The notes under the pieces: model-generated
What the model was told of the DNA's origin: nothing
The model's database searches: none
Seen by the model: the letters and a program-made list of their open reading frames with translations, nothing else
Made by a program: the position numbers and the translations under genes
NCBI GenBank assembly: GCA_029449245.1
Contig: JANATF010000016.1
Coordinates: forward strand, 372,001-436,000
From: Mortierella alpina
Lineage: Eukaryota > Mortierellomycota > Mortierellomycetes > Mortierellales > Mortierellaceae
DNA: 64,000 nt
Direction of reading: 5' to 3'
Shown here: in pieces, positions 22,073 through 32,084 of the stretch
Numbering within the stretch: position 1 is the first letter of the stretch
Layout of the letters: every line of letters starts with the position of its first letter

Positions 22073-23746
22073 CTATTGAAGGCGCCATACATGCAGAGTT
22101 GAATCAAGGCAATTCTCATGCTTAACTTGCTTCAGCTTGGGCATTGAACGAGCCAACTTGGCCATGGTGTCGATCGCCAAGGGTTGATTAAATTCGCTCA
22201 ACTCGAGCGTCTGCAGTGCGGGATACAATGTCGGAGGCAGTCCTTCCGAATGCTCGAGGTCCATCAGCATAGCGACTGGCAAGTCATGGCATTGCACTTC
22301 CAAGTCCTGGAGGTGACTGAGGGACTGGAGTCGTTGCCGCGCCGCACACACATACTCTAGAGGGTGGTTGCCCCCCAACAAGGTCAAAATCAGATGCTGA
22401 AGGGTATCCTGGCAGGCCCAGGGAATGAATTCAGTAGGCGGCGGAGGCGCTGTTGCTGTTGCTATTGCTGCCGCTGCTGTTGCTGTTGTTGCTGTTGTTG
22501 TTGTTGTTGCGTGTGTGGACTGAATGGTGGGAGATGCTGGACACCTTTCAAAGATCTCCCAGGCTATGGGAGTCGCCTTCAGATTCAGAGTCCTGAGTCG
22601 CGTGCAGGACCGCAGAATGTGATACACGCCGCGATAAGTCACCGATCGGCAGTATGTAAGAGTCAGATCTTGGAGCACCGGACATGACTCTGCAAGGATT
22701 TCAATGTCATCATCGACGACCTGGAAGCCCGCGTTGAGGTACAGACGAGTGAGCCCAGGAAAGCCTCTGAATAAAGTTGATATGCCAGGAGTATTGACGA
22801 CTGCCTGTCCATACTCTGTCAAGAGGGGAGTCAGCGTCGGCAAAGAATTGAAGAGTACTCCACAGCCAAAAGGAGAGGCGCCCCCTATCTTGAGCGACCG
22901 GACGTTTCGAGCCCGCCTCAGGATATGGACGATGTTCCTGGCAGAGATGCCGCACTCCATGAAATTGAGTGTGTGAAATTGGTAGTCGTCCAGGGGAGCG
23001 ATCGTCACTGCAGCTAATTGAGAGGTTGCTGCCCCAATAACGTCCTGAGGCTCCACGAGGTTTATGTTCTCCAGAGTGAGCTTTCGCAAATGTGGGAAGA
23101 GTCTGACGATATCTTGGAACTGGAACTTTATCGGCCCTTTCATCGCCCTTGACCGTTCTTCTTCCTCGGACACATAGCGCTCTGAAGGCTCTACTCCGTA
23201 TAATCCAAGCTCCGTCACTCCCGCGAACGCGACCGCGGCTCCAGGGTACTTCTCGCGTTCCGTGAGGAGTCGCTTAAAACAATCTAGAACTGGGTATGTC
23301 AGGCTGATGTCAAGCATGTGGATTCCATTCAACAAAGGAAAGCCCTCGATAAGGCAGATTCTCTCCATGACGGCTCCCCAGATCTTGCCAGCGTCGGAGT
23401 GGTCTACAATCTTCAAGCTCGTAAGGTTGGATCCGCAAACTAGCAGTAGCGTACTTGCGAGACTGCGCTCACTGCCATAAGAAGGGGTCTTGGTACGCAA
23501 AGAGACGAGCTCTAAATGCTTGATCAATAGCCCGTTCACCACCAGCGCCTTGAAGGAGGGTAGCTTGCTGCGTTCCGCGGGGCCCTTTAGGACCATCGTA
23601 CTCCAGACAAACGGCCGAAAAAGCTGCGAGAAGTCCTTGCAGACGCAGCAGAGCTGGGCAAGGTCATGCAGAGTGAGGTGGGATGCAATGAGGATGCAGA
23701 GTTCTGCAATCTCGAACGGATGAGGATGCCCATTGGAGAGTCTCAT
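22073..23746 (-). CDS. F-box/LRR protein, tandem copy 2
   Basis: Single-exon paralogue of its neighbours, 557 aa. F-box-like start PFEIAELCILIASHLTLHDL, then QLCCVCKDFSQLFRPF; LRRs such as LTRLYLNAGFQVVDDDIEIL and LQDLTLTYCRSVTYRGVYHI. It lacks the acidic insert of copy 1. A Thr/Ala-rich linker (about residues 405-430, encoded by a GTTGCT-like microsatellite near 22445-22515) replaces the corresponding linker of the other copies and precedes the shared block PTEFIPWACQDTLQ. The C-terminus (LDSTLHVWRLQ) is shorter than in copies 1 and 3. Predicted SCF substrate receptor; substrate unknown. Confidence 0.85.
   Translation of the reverse strand: MRLSNGHPHPFEIAELCILIASHLTLHDLAQLCCVCKDFSQLFRPFVWSTMVLKGPAERSKLPSFKALVVNGLLIKHLELVSLRTKTPSYGSERSLASTLLLVCGSNLTSLKIVDHSDAGKIWGAVMERICLIEGFPLLNGIHMLDISLTYPVLDCFKRLLTEREKYPGAAVAFAGVTELGLYGVEPSERYVSEEEERSRAMKGPIKFQFQDIVRLFPHLRKLTLENINLVEPQDVIGAATSQLAAVTIAPLDDYQFHTLNFMECGISARNIVHILRRARNVRSLKIGGASPFGCGVLFNSLPTLTPLLTEYGQAVVNTPGISTLFRGFPGLTRLYLNAGFQVVDDDIEILAESCPVLQDLTLTYCRSVTYRGVYHILRSCTRLRTLNLKATPIAWEIFERCPASPTIQSTHATTTTTATTATAAAAIATATAPPPPTEFIPWACQDTLQHLILTLLGGNHPLEYVCAARQRLQSLSHLQDLEVQCHDLPVAMLMDLEHSEGLPPTLYPALQTLELSEFNQPLAIDTMAKLARSMPKLKQVKHENCLDSTLHVWRLQ
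22445..22515. repeat. Trinucleotide-type repeat encoding Thr/Ala linker
   Basis: GTTGCT/GCTGTT-like array inside F-box copy 2, reading as Thr and Ala on the minus strand. Absent from the two sister genes. Confidence 0.8.
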
Positions 23747-23979
23747 ACTGATGGAGCAGGTGGTGAGCAGAGGTAAGGAACGAATGCAGCTTTCATTCTA
23801 GGTCGACCTGAAGCGACATTCGATTGTCCTGGGAGTGGTGACACTGAACCTTGTTTTGGGTCAAACCACAGAACGTGGGCAGTCAGGGCGTGTTGATGGA
23901 CCCGACCTCAGGACAAGTGCTTCTGAAGATTCTGTATTTGCTTTGAAACTATTCTTATCTCTGACTCCCAAGAACAGAC

Positions 23980-25746
23980 CTAGTACTTGTGGTATTTGTT
24001 ATGCTTGGCGAGCCACTTCAGCGAACAGGCATCAAAGCCTTTCCCAGACCTGACCTTTGTCAGCTTGGGCATGGATCGAACCAATTTTTTAGTTCCGTCC
24101 AATGTCAGTTGTGGATAAATATTTTGCACGTTGAGCTCCCTCAATGCCGGATATAGCGTACTAGGCGGGCCATTGGGAGGATGCTGATACTCGAGATCCA
24201 TCAGCATCGCGACTGATAGCTTATGACCTCGCAATTCCAAGCCATGGAGGCGGCTGAGGGACTGGAGTCGTTGCCGCGCCGCGAATAGACATTCTGGGGG
24301 GTTGTCCTCCATCAAGGTCAAAAGCAGATCCTGAAGCGTGTCCTGACAGGCCCAGGGGACGAAAGCTGATGGCGGCGACAGCACCGTTCTAGTAGTTGAT
24401 GGTACTGCTGTTGGGCTGCAGTGGAGCTCTGAATCCTGTCCAAAGATATCCCAGTGTACAGGCGTCATTGGCAGCTTGAGGCTCTTGAGCTGCTTGCACG
24501 AGCGCAGAACATGATGCACGCCGCGATAGGTTAACGACTGGCAGTAGTGCAGATGCAAATCTTCTAATCCCGGACATGAACTTGCAAGGGTCCCGAGCGC
24601 ATCATCCGCGACAAGGGTGTCAGTGGAAATATGCAGGCGGGTGAGACAGGGGAGGCCTTGGAGCAAGGTTGACCAGTTTGAAAAGTGGACTCCTTCTTGC
24701 CCATACTCTGTCAAGTAAGGAGTCAGCTCCGGCAGAGATAACAGCAAAGCTTCCACATCTTCCATGGGAAAGATGCTAGGGCCTATCTTCAGCGACTGGA
24801 CGTTGTGAGTTCGTTTCAGGACCTGACCGAGTTGCTTCGCGTTGATGCTGCTTTCCTGAAAGTTGAGCGTGTGAAACTGGTATTCTTCTGGGGGGGCTCT
24901 TGTCACTACCGCTGACTCGGAGGGTCTTGCATCCGCGCCTTCCTCGGACCCGTCGGCATCCAGGTTAATGTCGATGTCGATGTTGAGCTGAGCGAGAGTC
25001 AGCCTGTGCAGACTTGGGAACAGTGTGACCAAGTCCTGAAACGCGATTATTGAAGGCTCATCCTCGTCGTCGAGTTCAGAACCATAACACACCTCTTCTT
25101 CCCAGGCCAGCTCCTCGGCTGAGTCCATTATGACCTCCGTCCCGCAAAGCCTGAGCTCCTTCACACCTGCGAACAGGGCCGCGGCCCCAGGGTATCTGTT
25201 GGGTTGGGTGAGGAGTGGCTGAAAGACGGACTTGAAGAGTATGTGGGTTAGGGTGATGTCGAGCACATGGATCCCACTCAATAGCCGAGCGCCCTCCAGT
25301 GTCCGGTTGAGGCGTATTCTCTCCATAACGGCGCCCCAGATCCTGCCATTGGAAGAGTAGTCTACTACCTTCAAAGCTGTCAGGTAGCATCCACACTGTG
25401 CCAGCAGTGTCTCGGTCAGCAGCAGATCGTCGTTCTCGAGAATCGCCTCGGGGTCCTCATCGTCCTCACACTCGCTGAATACATCCCTGTTGCACCAGGA
25501 GAAGAGTTCTGCGCGCTTGACCAAGTGCCCATATCGCTTCAGAGCATTGACTCTTGGTAGCAGCCTGTCGCGATAGTCCGCGCGGCCCTGGAGTACGATT
25601 TTGCCCCACAGGAAAGGCCGAAACAGCCGCGAGAAGCTCTTGGAGACGAGGCAGAGTTGAGTAAAGTCATAAAGAGAAAGGTGGGATGCAATGAGGCTGC
25701 ACAGTTCGGGAATCTTGAACGGGCACTGCGCATTAGTCAGACTCAT
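23980..25746 (-). CDS. F-box/LRR protein, tandem copy 3
   Basis: Single-exon gene encoding 588 aa. It starts MSLTNAQCPFKIPELCSLIA, then the F-box helices DFTQLCLVSKSFSRLFRPF, and continues with leucine-rich repeats (LEDLHLHYCQSLTYRGVHHV; LTRLHISTDTLVADDALGTL). It carries acidic inserts (CEDDEDPE; DIDINLDADGSEEGAD) and the conserved PPSAFVPWACQDTLQDLLLT block shared by all copies. The gap to copy 2 is only 233 bp, which fits tandem duplication by unequal crossing-over. Predicted SCF substrate receptor; substrate unknown. Confidence 0.86.
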   Translation of the reverse strand: MSLTNAQCPFKIPELCSLIASHLSLYDFTQLCLVSKSFSRLFRPFLWGKIVLQGRADYRDRLLPRVNALKRYGHLVKRAELFSWCNRDVFSECEDDEDPEAILENDDLLLTETLLAQCGCYLTALKVVDYSSNGRIWGAVMERIRLNRTLEGARLLSGIHVLDITLTHILFKSVFQPLLTQPNRYPGAAALFAGVKELRLCGTEVIMDSAEELAWEEEVCYGSELDDEDEPSIIAFQDLVTLFPSLHRLTLAQLNIDIDINLDADGSEEGADARPSESAVVTRAPPEEYQFHTLNFQESSINAKQLGQVLKRTHNVQSLKIGPSIFPMEDVEALLLSLPELTPYLTEYGQEGVHFSNWSTLLQGLPCLTRLHISTDTLVADDALGTLASSCPGLEDLHLHYCQSLTYRGVHHVLRSCKQLKSLKLPMTPVHWDIFGQDSELHCSPTAVPSTTRTVLSPPSAFVPWACQDTLQDLLLTLMEDNPPECLFAARQRLQSLSRLHGLELRGHKLSVAMLMDLEYQHPPNGPPSTLYPALRELNVQNIYPQLTLDGTKKLVRSMPKLTKVRSGKGFDACSLKWLAKHNKYHKY

Positions 25747-26837
25747 TCTGATGGAGCATAATGGTGACAGGGTGGGAAGTGAGGAAGGTTGACGAAAGAA
25801 GGGAGGCAGGGCAACCGGTCTTATCCCTTTTTTTTGGTCGCGCCATCAATCTACAGCTTCTTTCACGCCGTCTACTCTCTCCATGCTGTACCGAGGCGTT
25901 ATCCTCCCCATAACACTCCTCATCAATATGCTGTCTATCGTCATATCTATAGTATACGCTCTAATTCCGTATATTCGCGAGGTACTCTGAGCGCCTGGCA
26001 TCCTTGTGAATAGCGATCAGTCGTGGCCGTTCGTGTTCCTGGATCGCCCCAATTCGATCCTTTTGACGGTATACTACAACCTGCAACAAGAACCCTACAT
26101 GTAGCAGTTGATCAGGCAACCGCCTTGCAGTCTATGAATACGGTGCCCTAAGTGTCAAGTACATAGTCGAGTCTGGATCCTGGAAGGCTCGCAGCCTAGT
26201 GCTGACGTGCAATAACAGGCCGATCGCACAGGCTTCAAGGTTTTTTTAAGAGCACTCAAGATCCGGAAAAATTTTCACTCACTTCTCTTCCCTTTCACTC
26301 CACTCACTTGCATCCTTTCCTCCACTTGGTAAGTCTATCTTTCTCGCGTTCCTTCAAACGACATCTTTTCCACCCTCCATTTTTTCTGATGAGCAAAAAA
26401 ATATCATAACTTTCGTTCTTCCTATTCAGATATCGCTGTGCGGTACTGCTGAGGAGACTTTAGCACTCTGAAAAAAACATCACACTTCTCAACCAACGTT
26501 TGATTCAGGTCGTACAAGTTGGAACTTTGTAAACTGACCCTCTTCGCGTTCTCCATGTACTTGTTGACTACAACAGCCATTTAGATCCTCTCCACTGTCA
26601 TCCAGGACTCTTCTTAACGTCTAAGTCCACACCGGTTTGTTGGAGCTGTGTTTTGGTTTAATGCTAGAACTACACCTTGTGAAAGACGGGAGAAAAATAC
26701 GATTATTATGACAATAAAAGAGATAAAAAGAAATGAAATATGCTGTGAGAGGACGGGTGCACTCCTGTCGACTTTGATCCATGTTAATGTGCTTTTGTAT
26801 GGCCGTTGAGGAGGGTGGATGTCCTGTTATCCTCGGA
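25747..26837. other. Intergenic between F-box copy 3 and the BRI3-like gene
   Basis: No protein gene supported. The left part is the upstream region of F-box copy 3. Around 26280-26480 there is a plus-strand intron-like pair (CTTG/GTAAGT near 26331, CTATTCAG at about 26430) and, overlapping it, a possible box C/D snoRNA (listed separately). The right end is the 3' flank of the BRI3-like gene. Confidence 0.4.
26380..26478 (+). ncRNA. Candidate box C/D snoRNA (weak)
   Basis: CTGATGA (C-box-like, 26386-26392) and CTGA (D-box, 26468-26471) are flanked by complementary T-run and A-run sequences (TTTTTT before, AAAAAAA after) that could form the terminal stem. Spacing of about 80 nt suits a C/D snoRNA, and a CTGA within (TGCTGAGG) could be D'. 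The rRNA target was not identified, and an intron-like acceptor lies inside, so this may be chance. Confidence 0.2.
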
Positions 26838-27444
26838 TTACTGAATTGGTGGAAGGGCAATGTCAAACTTTTCGTCGCATTTGATGCACACAGTCTCTGT
26901 CTTGACGCAGCAACAGAGAATGACTGGAAAGCATATAACGGACAAGAGTGTTCCTGCGTTGAAGCCCAGCGCACTACCCATCGACAGATATTATCGAGGA
27001 GAGAAAAGTCAGTTAGGTCCTTCATTGTATGAAACAAGTCGAGGATCTATCAACATGAAAAAAGAACGAAAAGAAATCAACGTACTTTCGCGTTCTCAGC
27101 TCATGATATCCTCCGCGCGGACAAGGCGGCAGTGACGCTGCAATCTGGCGCTGCTGGATGATGGCTGGGTGAAGAGGCAGGATGTCGTTCGGCCGAGGCA
27201 TGGCCGGATCCATGTATTCGGTGGGTGGCCCCGCGTTGGCGCCAGGGTATCCAGACGTAGAAACCTGGGCCATCGCTGGCTGCCCAGCGTTGTTGTTATT
27301 GTAAGTGTTGTTGCTGGTGTAATAAGGTGCTGCAGCAGCAGGCGCTGGGGCATACGTGTTGGACTGAGCAGTAAAACCTTGTACATCCTGCTGTGGTGGT
27401 GGATATTGCTGAGCAGGCGACTTTTCGGGTGGGTAGCTCGACAT
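26838..27444 (-). CDS. BRI3/LITAF-like small membrane protein
   Basis: Two exons, 27444-27086 and 26973-26838, joined in phase 2; 164 aa. The N-terminal half is Pro/Gln/Tyr/Asn-rich and disordered (PPEKSPAQQYPPPQQDVQ). The C-terminal half has LPPCPRGGYHELRTR, then a hydrophobic segment (LLSVICFPVILCCC) and CIKCDEKF. This Cys pair, hydrophobic stretch, Cys-x-x-Cys layout is that of the brain protein I3 / LITAF zinc-ribbon family, small monotopic proteins of endosome and lysosome membranes. The splice joins HELRTR directly to the hydrophobic part. Start chosen at MSSYPPEK; the frame is open further upstream but reads as low-complexity leader. Family assignment is by pattern only. Confidence 0.68.
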
Positions 27445-27808
27445 GTTCTTTAGCTGGAGAAAGAAGGTCGGTTGGCCTGGAGGGGGGTGCTGTGATTGAG
27501 GACGGGTGCGAGTGAGGATGGGTGCGACTAAGGACTGGAGGGAGAGGACTCGGAGATATAGAAGCGAAAGAGGACAAGTGAAGCAGCGGAGGAGCGGTGG
27601 AGTGGGAGTGGAAGGAGACGGAAGCAAGCTGTGAACGTGCGTCGCCCAAAAATACTTCTGCATGAATCGCGTGTCTCAAGGTGACTGTGGCTGAGGGCAC
27701 CAAGTGACCTCTCGTCATGATGGTTGCTGCTCGGTCGAGCTTTATTGCGGAAGAAATACAGGTGGGGTGGGATCAAATATATACAGGAAATGGGCGACGA
27801 TGGCAGAG
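27445..27808. other. Intergenic (BRI3-like upstream region)
   Basis: About 360 bp between two minus-strand genes: promoter and leader of the BRI3-like gene plus the 3' flank of the unknown gene. Nothing else recognised. Confidence 0.5.
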
Positions 27809-28909
27809 CTACTTGTACTTGCGCTGGGGCTTATCGCTGGGGTCCTCGTCGCCGACAGCATGGATGGGGGCCCGGTCCTGTTTCAGGATGCTGTGGGACT
27901 CGACCATGCGGATCGCTTCCGAGGCATGCTGGCTGAGCGTGGAGCCTTTCTTGTCCGCCTAAGGTAGATCAAAGAAAGGGACGACGGAGGAATGGCGGGT
28001 AAGAAAAAGAGGTTCTTTTGATACGGCAGTAAGGGAGAAATATGGCAAGGAGAGAGAGAGAAAAAGAGACAGAGAGAGAAAGGCGTGGATGCAAGTTGCT
28101 CGCGACTCTGCTCTACCCTGGAGCAAAGTTGAATCCCACTCCTCTTCTACCATCCCAACCTCTTTCCTGCCGGTGTGTCCCGCCACTTTTGCCTGAATGG
28201 TGTGTCAGAACCACGGCTCTCTTTTTGTCGTCTCGCGGAAAACAAAGAAAGCGTAAGCAGTGGACGGCGACAAGAAGCAGTGGGGGTGCCCATTTGAAAG
28301 AGTGCGAAGAGGTTTTCGGGCCTGTACCTTCAGCTCCTCACTCAAGCTAGAAGCCATCTCCTGCTCGTGATCGCCACCGCCCTTTGCAGGTCGAATACCC
28401 TCCTTGACTTGATCCACCAAGGTCTCTTCAAATGTGGTCGATGACAGTTCCAGCCGGTTACGAACATCGCCCTTCCCACCGCTGTAGTTGTGATGGTGTT
28501 GAGAACTCTGGTGATGAGAGCCAGCAGCTGTCGAGGCGCCCGTCTTGTTTTTGCTGCTGTTGTTACAGCTCATAGCAAGCCCCAGTTCCATCATCACCTC
28601 ATCTTCAGGATTATCGTATTGCTTTACCTCGCGAAGATAGTCCTTTGTGTTGTTGTCGAGGGTCTTGGCCAACTTTTCAGCAGATCGTTCAAGCTTGCCA
28701 GCGCTTTCTTTAGCCGACTCGGCCCAGGATGACGTCGAGCTGGGATTCTTGCGTCCGTTGCGGTTGGGCATGGAAGAGTAGGCACTTGGGTGAGAGCTGT
28801 TGGCGTGACTAACGGGTGCGATATGGCTATTGGCAAGTGCGACAAGAGGGATGCGAGACATCGAGACTCTAGGAAGGGCCATGGCGGCCGAGCGGATCGA
28901 GGAAGCCAT
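27809..28909 (-). CDS. Unknown protein, possibly mitochondrial
   Basis: Exons 28909-28328 and 27958-27809 (phase 0 junction, donor GTACAG, acceptor CTTAG) give 243 aa. No family recognised. The N-terminus (MASSIRSAAMALPRVSMSRI) has Arg and Ser, lacks acidic residues and could form an amphipathic helix like a mitochondrial presequence. The middle has a charged helical stretch (ESAGKLERSAEKLAKTLDNN) and a His/Ser-rich linker. The second exon encodes SQHASEAIRMVESHSILKQD and a basic end (KPQRKYK). The intron of 369 bp is long for this window. The exon 2 frame is supported by the clean stop and uninterrupted join. Confidence 0.6.
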
Positions 28910-30011
28910 AGTGAGTGATGTAAAGGTTGCCAAGGACGATTGGAGGGGCGTGTTGCGATCGAGCGAGGGTGTACGAGGGTGAGCAAGGGTGCAAGTGGAA
29001 GGGTAAGCGTATGTGGAGGGGGAAGCTAGCAAAAAGACGTGAATTAAATAGAAAGACGAGTGGGAGGCAAATAAGAGTTGGGATGAGGAAGAACACTTTA
29101 TATGGATTGCACGCTGGACTGGATCCGAGCTTTGTTCGAAAGATGACAGGTTGCATGAATCAGGACACACCAGAAGACGAGTCAAAAGGGAACACCTGTC
29201 CATGTCGGGTCCTCGCTTGTGCGCCAATCCCAAGAATCGCATCCAGTCAACATCTTGCGCATCACGACGACTGTATTCACGACATACACCCCCAAGGGAA
29301 GCTGCCAAGTCGAGGATGAGTAAAATGACGCCGACCGTTAGACGAGACGATGATCAACCCAATGGTCTGCAAGAGCGTTCCTCGGCTAGGCATGCTTGAG
29401 GACGACACTTGAACTCACAAAGTACGTTCACGTGTAACCGATTTTTTCCGCTCAACTGTGAGCTTGACTCAACTCAACGCTCAACGCGTCCTCACTCTCC
29501 AATGGCACGACAGGCTCTAACACCACAACACACCCCCACAACCCGAAGAGGAAAACTGCGGGGAGACGTTCTCGCAACGAGTGATCTTGTATATGAGCCT
29601 TCTCGTGGCAGCACGCGTGGAGCCACCACTCGAGCAGCTCTGCTCTGCCACCGCTCCTTCAATGTGACGCTTAGATAACCCTGTCGTTTTCTGTACTACT
29701 GTTCCACTCCACCGTCACTCCTCCCACTCTCGTATGCTCCTTCCTCATTCTAGTACCAACAAGCGCCTACAGCAAATGGAACAGGACTAACAAAAGGCAT
29801 TCTCTTGACTTGTAAAGTACCTTGGACGATACTATGACATGTAGCACCAAGGATAGAGTTTTGGACACGAGAGATAGACCGCCTTAAGCTACAGCTACTA
29901 GGTGCCAGTCCGTCCTCTTCTGAATGCACTATCCAACCAATCCTACCAATCATTCATTTATGATCTTGCTTTATTGCTACCTTCTCCTGCCGAAACATTA
30001 ACGCCGCCTCT
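28910..30011. other. Intergenic upstream of the unknown gene, downstream of NEDD8
   Basis: No gene supported. A plus-strand open stretch at 29409-29678 reads like random or low-complexity protein and is not called. Confidence 0.5.
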
Positions 30012-30951
30012 TTAACAGCCTCCACGGAGAGCCAGGACCAAATGCAGGACAGAGCCTCCCTCAATGTTGTAGTCGGAAGCCAGGCGATCGTCCGCCCTAA
30101 GACGCACAGACGAGCAAGAACAACATTGTGATTAGTTTTCAGCCCTCACTCTGGAATATGGCGCACACTGAGGTCTCTGTGGTATTGTATGACATACATT
30201 TGCTTTCCTCCGAAAATCAGACGCTGTTGTGCTGGGGGGATACCCTCCTTCTCCTCGACACGCTCTTTGATACGAGTGATCTAGCATACATAGAAGACAT
30301 ATGGAAACCATGAGATACACGGGCGATAATGCAGGCCTCCACGACTATGGGCGCTTATAACGGATGCAAGCAAGAGGTGACATGGATCGTACCTTGTCAT
30401 TGGGCTCGATATCGATCTCAATCTATAACGCATGCAAGTAAAAAGTTGGGGGCCACGATAAGTAACCGGGGAGGGAGGAAGTCAAAAAAACATCCTTGGA
30501 TACTTGACGCAAAGCTCTATCATAATGGAAGTAGCAAAAACGCGCTTCTGGGGGGGTCCTTCGCCTTTTCAACTGCGCCACTGTCTGCCCTTGGTTCACT
30601 TAGAATTCCTGTTCTCCTGACAGTGAGTTCATGCAGCATTGCAGATGCGCAGTAAAAGCCTAGTCAAGCTCTCATCCGTGTGTGGGAATTTACCTCCTTT
30701 CCAGTAAGTGTCTATTGATAAGAAAAGAGAAGGAGTTCAGGCATGAGAAGGAGAACAAGCATGCATTCAAGCTTGAATGGTCAAGGGTTGGGAAGAGAGG
30801 GTCCACCCTGCCAGGTTGAGTTAATGGACCAGCGCAAGCACGCACACACGTCAACAAACAAGCCAGGACAGGTCATGCAACTGACAGTAGGCCAAGAAGC
30901 ATCTGCAGACGAGCGTTGACTCCAGCTCCTTACCTTGACTTTGATGAGCAT
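30012..30951 (-). CDS. NEDD8: NEDD8/RUB1 ubiquitin-like modifier
   Basis: Ubiquitin-like protein conjugated to cullins to activate cullin-RING ubiquitin ligases. Hidden in five very short coding exons: 30951-30934 (18 nt, MLIKVK), 30711-30694 (18 nt, TLTGKE), 30422-30393 (30 nt, [10 protein letters not shown]), 30280-30198 ([20 protein letters not shown]...), 30096-30012. They total 234 nt and 77 aa, with every junction GT-AG and in frame. The C-terminus LVLALRGG followed by a single Cys is the NEDD8 pattern: Ala at position 72, where ubiquitin has Arg, and a one-residue tail that must be removed to expose GG. Introns are larger than the exons. It lies head to head with prefoldin 1 (183 bp between start codons) and about 5.5 kb from the gene of its own E1 subunit. 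Confidence 0.95.
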
Positions 30952-31134
30952 GCTGAATGTGTAGTGTTTGAGAAAAAAGTGCAAGGTCGAAGTGAGTGGA
31001 TGGATGGTCAGAAATAAAGAGATTGAGTGACGTGTCTTAGGCCCATTCTTTGCGAAGATCCTTGATTGCTCCAAAACTCTGTTCGCCACCAAAAAAAAAA
31101 AGGAACCTCTCATCTCTTAACCACCAACAACACA
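30952..31134. promoter_or_regulatory. Shared head-to-head promoter NEDD8 / PFD1
   Basis: Only 183 bp separate the divergent start codons of NEDD8 (minus) and prefoldin 1 (plus), so both promoters and leaders must overlap here. An A-run (31091-31101) precedes the prefoldin start. No TATA box is evident. Inferred from gene positions. Confidence 0.55.
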
Positions 31135-31888
31135 ATGTCATTCAGCGAACAAGCACTGGGAAAGGTAACCAAGAGACACCTGCAGTGGACTGGACCCAGA
31201 GGAAACGCGATCGAGAGTCAAATCCAACCCACCCCCACCACCCAACCATCGAGCAAGGACAAATCATCATCACGGACAACCTCTTGGACGAAATGTCTCC
31301 GGATGATGAAACGCGTCTATAGCATCACAGGAACCCATGCTTTCGCAACGCTTTCCCCTACCATGCCTACCACCCAGTGCGTCCGAGACTAATCCTTGGT
31401 CCCACAATGTGTCCACACTCTAGATCGTTCACGATCTCCAGGCAAAACTTCAGGAGGCCACCCGTATGGTCGCCTCAGTGCAGGCCCAAATCCAGACTCG
31501 GGAAAGGGAAAAGCGCCTCTCGGAACTGACCAACAAGGAGCTCTCTTCGCTTGAGCCAGAGACGGTTACCTACAAGTCTGTCGGAAAGATGTAAGTTGGC
31601 ACATACAAGAACAGGAGCGAGTCATTACTTACATGTATACAAGTGATGAAAATGCCAACGTTGCCTCTAATACCGCTTCAAAATGATGACCCACCCAAAT
31701 GCAACCACAGGTTTATCCAGGAACCATTGCCAGAACTGACGAGCGAACTGTCGGAGCGTGTCACAGAGATGGACAAGGATATGGCTGCATTGGACAAGAA
31801 GAGGATCTACTGGGAACGCAACAAGACCGAGGCTCAGGGCAACTTGCAGGAGTTGATCAAGCAAATCCAGGCGCAGACATCATCATAA
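31135..31888 (+). CDS. PFD1: Prefoldin subunit 1
   Basis: Beta-class subunit of the hexameric prefoldin chaperone that hands unfolded actin and tubulin to the CCT chaperonin in the cytosol. Exons 31135-31164, 31424-31590 and 31711-31888 give 124 aa, the usual size. Two coiled-coil helices (KIVHDLQAKLQEATRMVASV and the helix around DKDMAALDKKRIYWERNKTE) flank the beta-hairpin VTYKSVGKMFIQE, whose VGxMF is typical of subunit 1. The first exon encodes only ten residues. Divergent from NEDD8. Confidence 0.93.
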
Positions 31889-32084
31889 CCTCCAAAACGA
31901 GTTGTCAGAGTGTCAGAAAGAATGTCTGAGGAAGAGTGAGCAGCGCAATGTCAAATACATTTCACCATTTGCCATTACTCCATGCTCACAGTCGCTGCTT
32001 GTTGATTGCAAATGGTTTTATTACTGATAGAGAAAAAAAAGAAAATAGTTAAATGCTCGACACATCCTTCCCTACATCGACCGC

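Noticed and set aside
29409-29678. Possible small gene
   Set aside because: Random-like composition, no splice or homology support.
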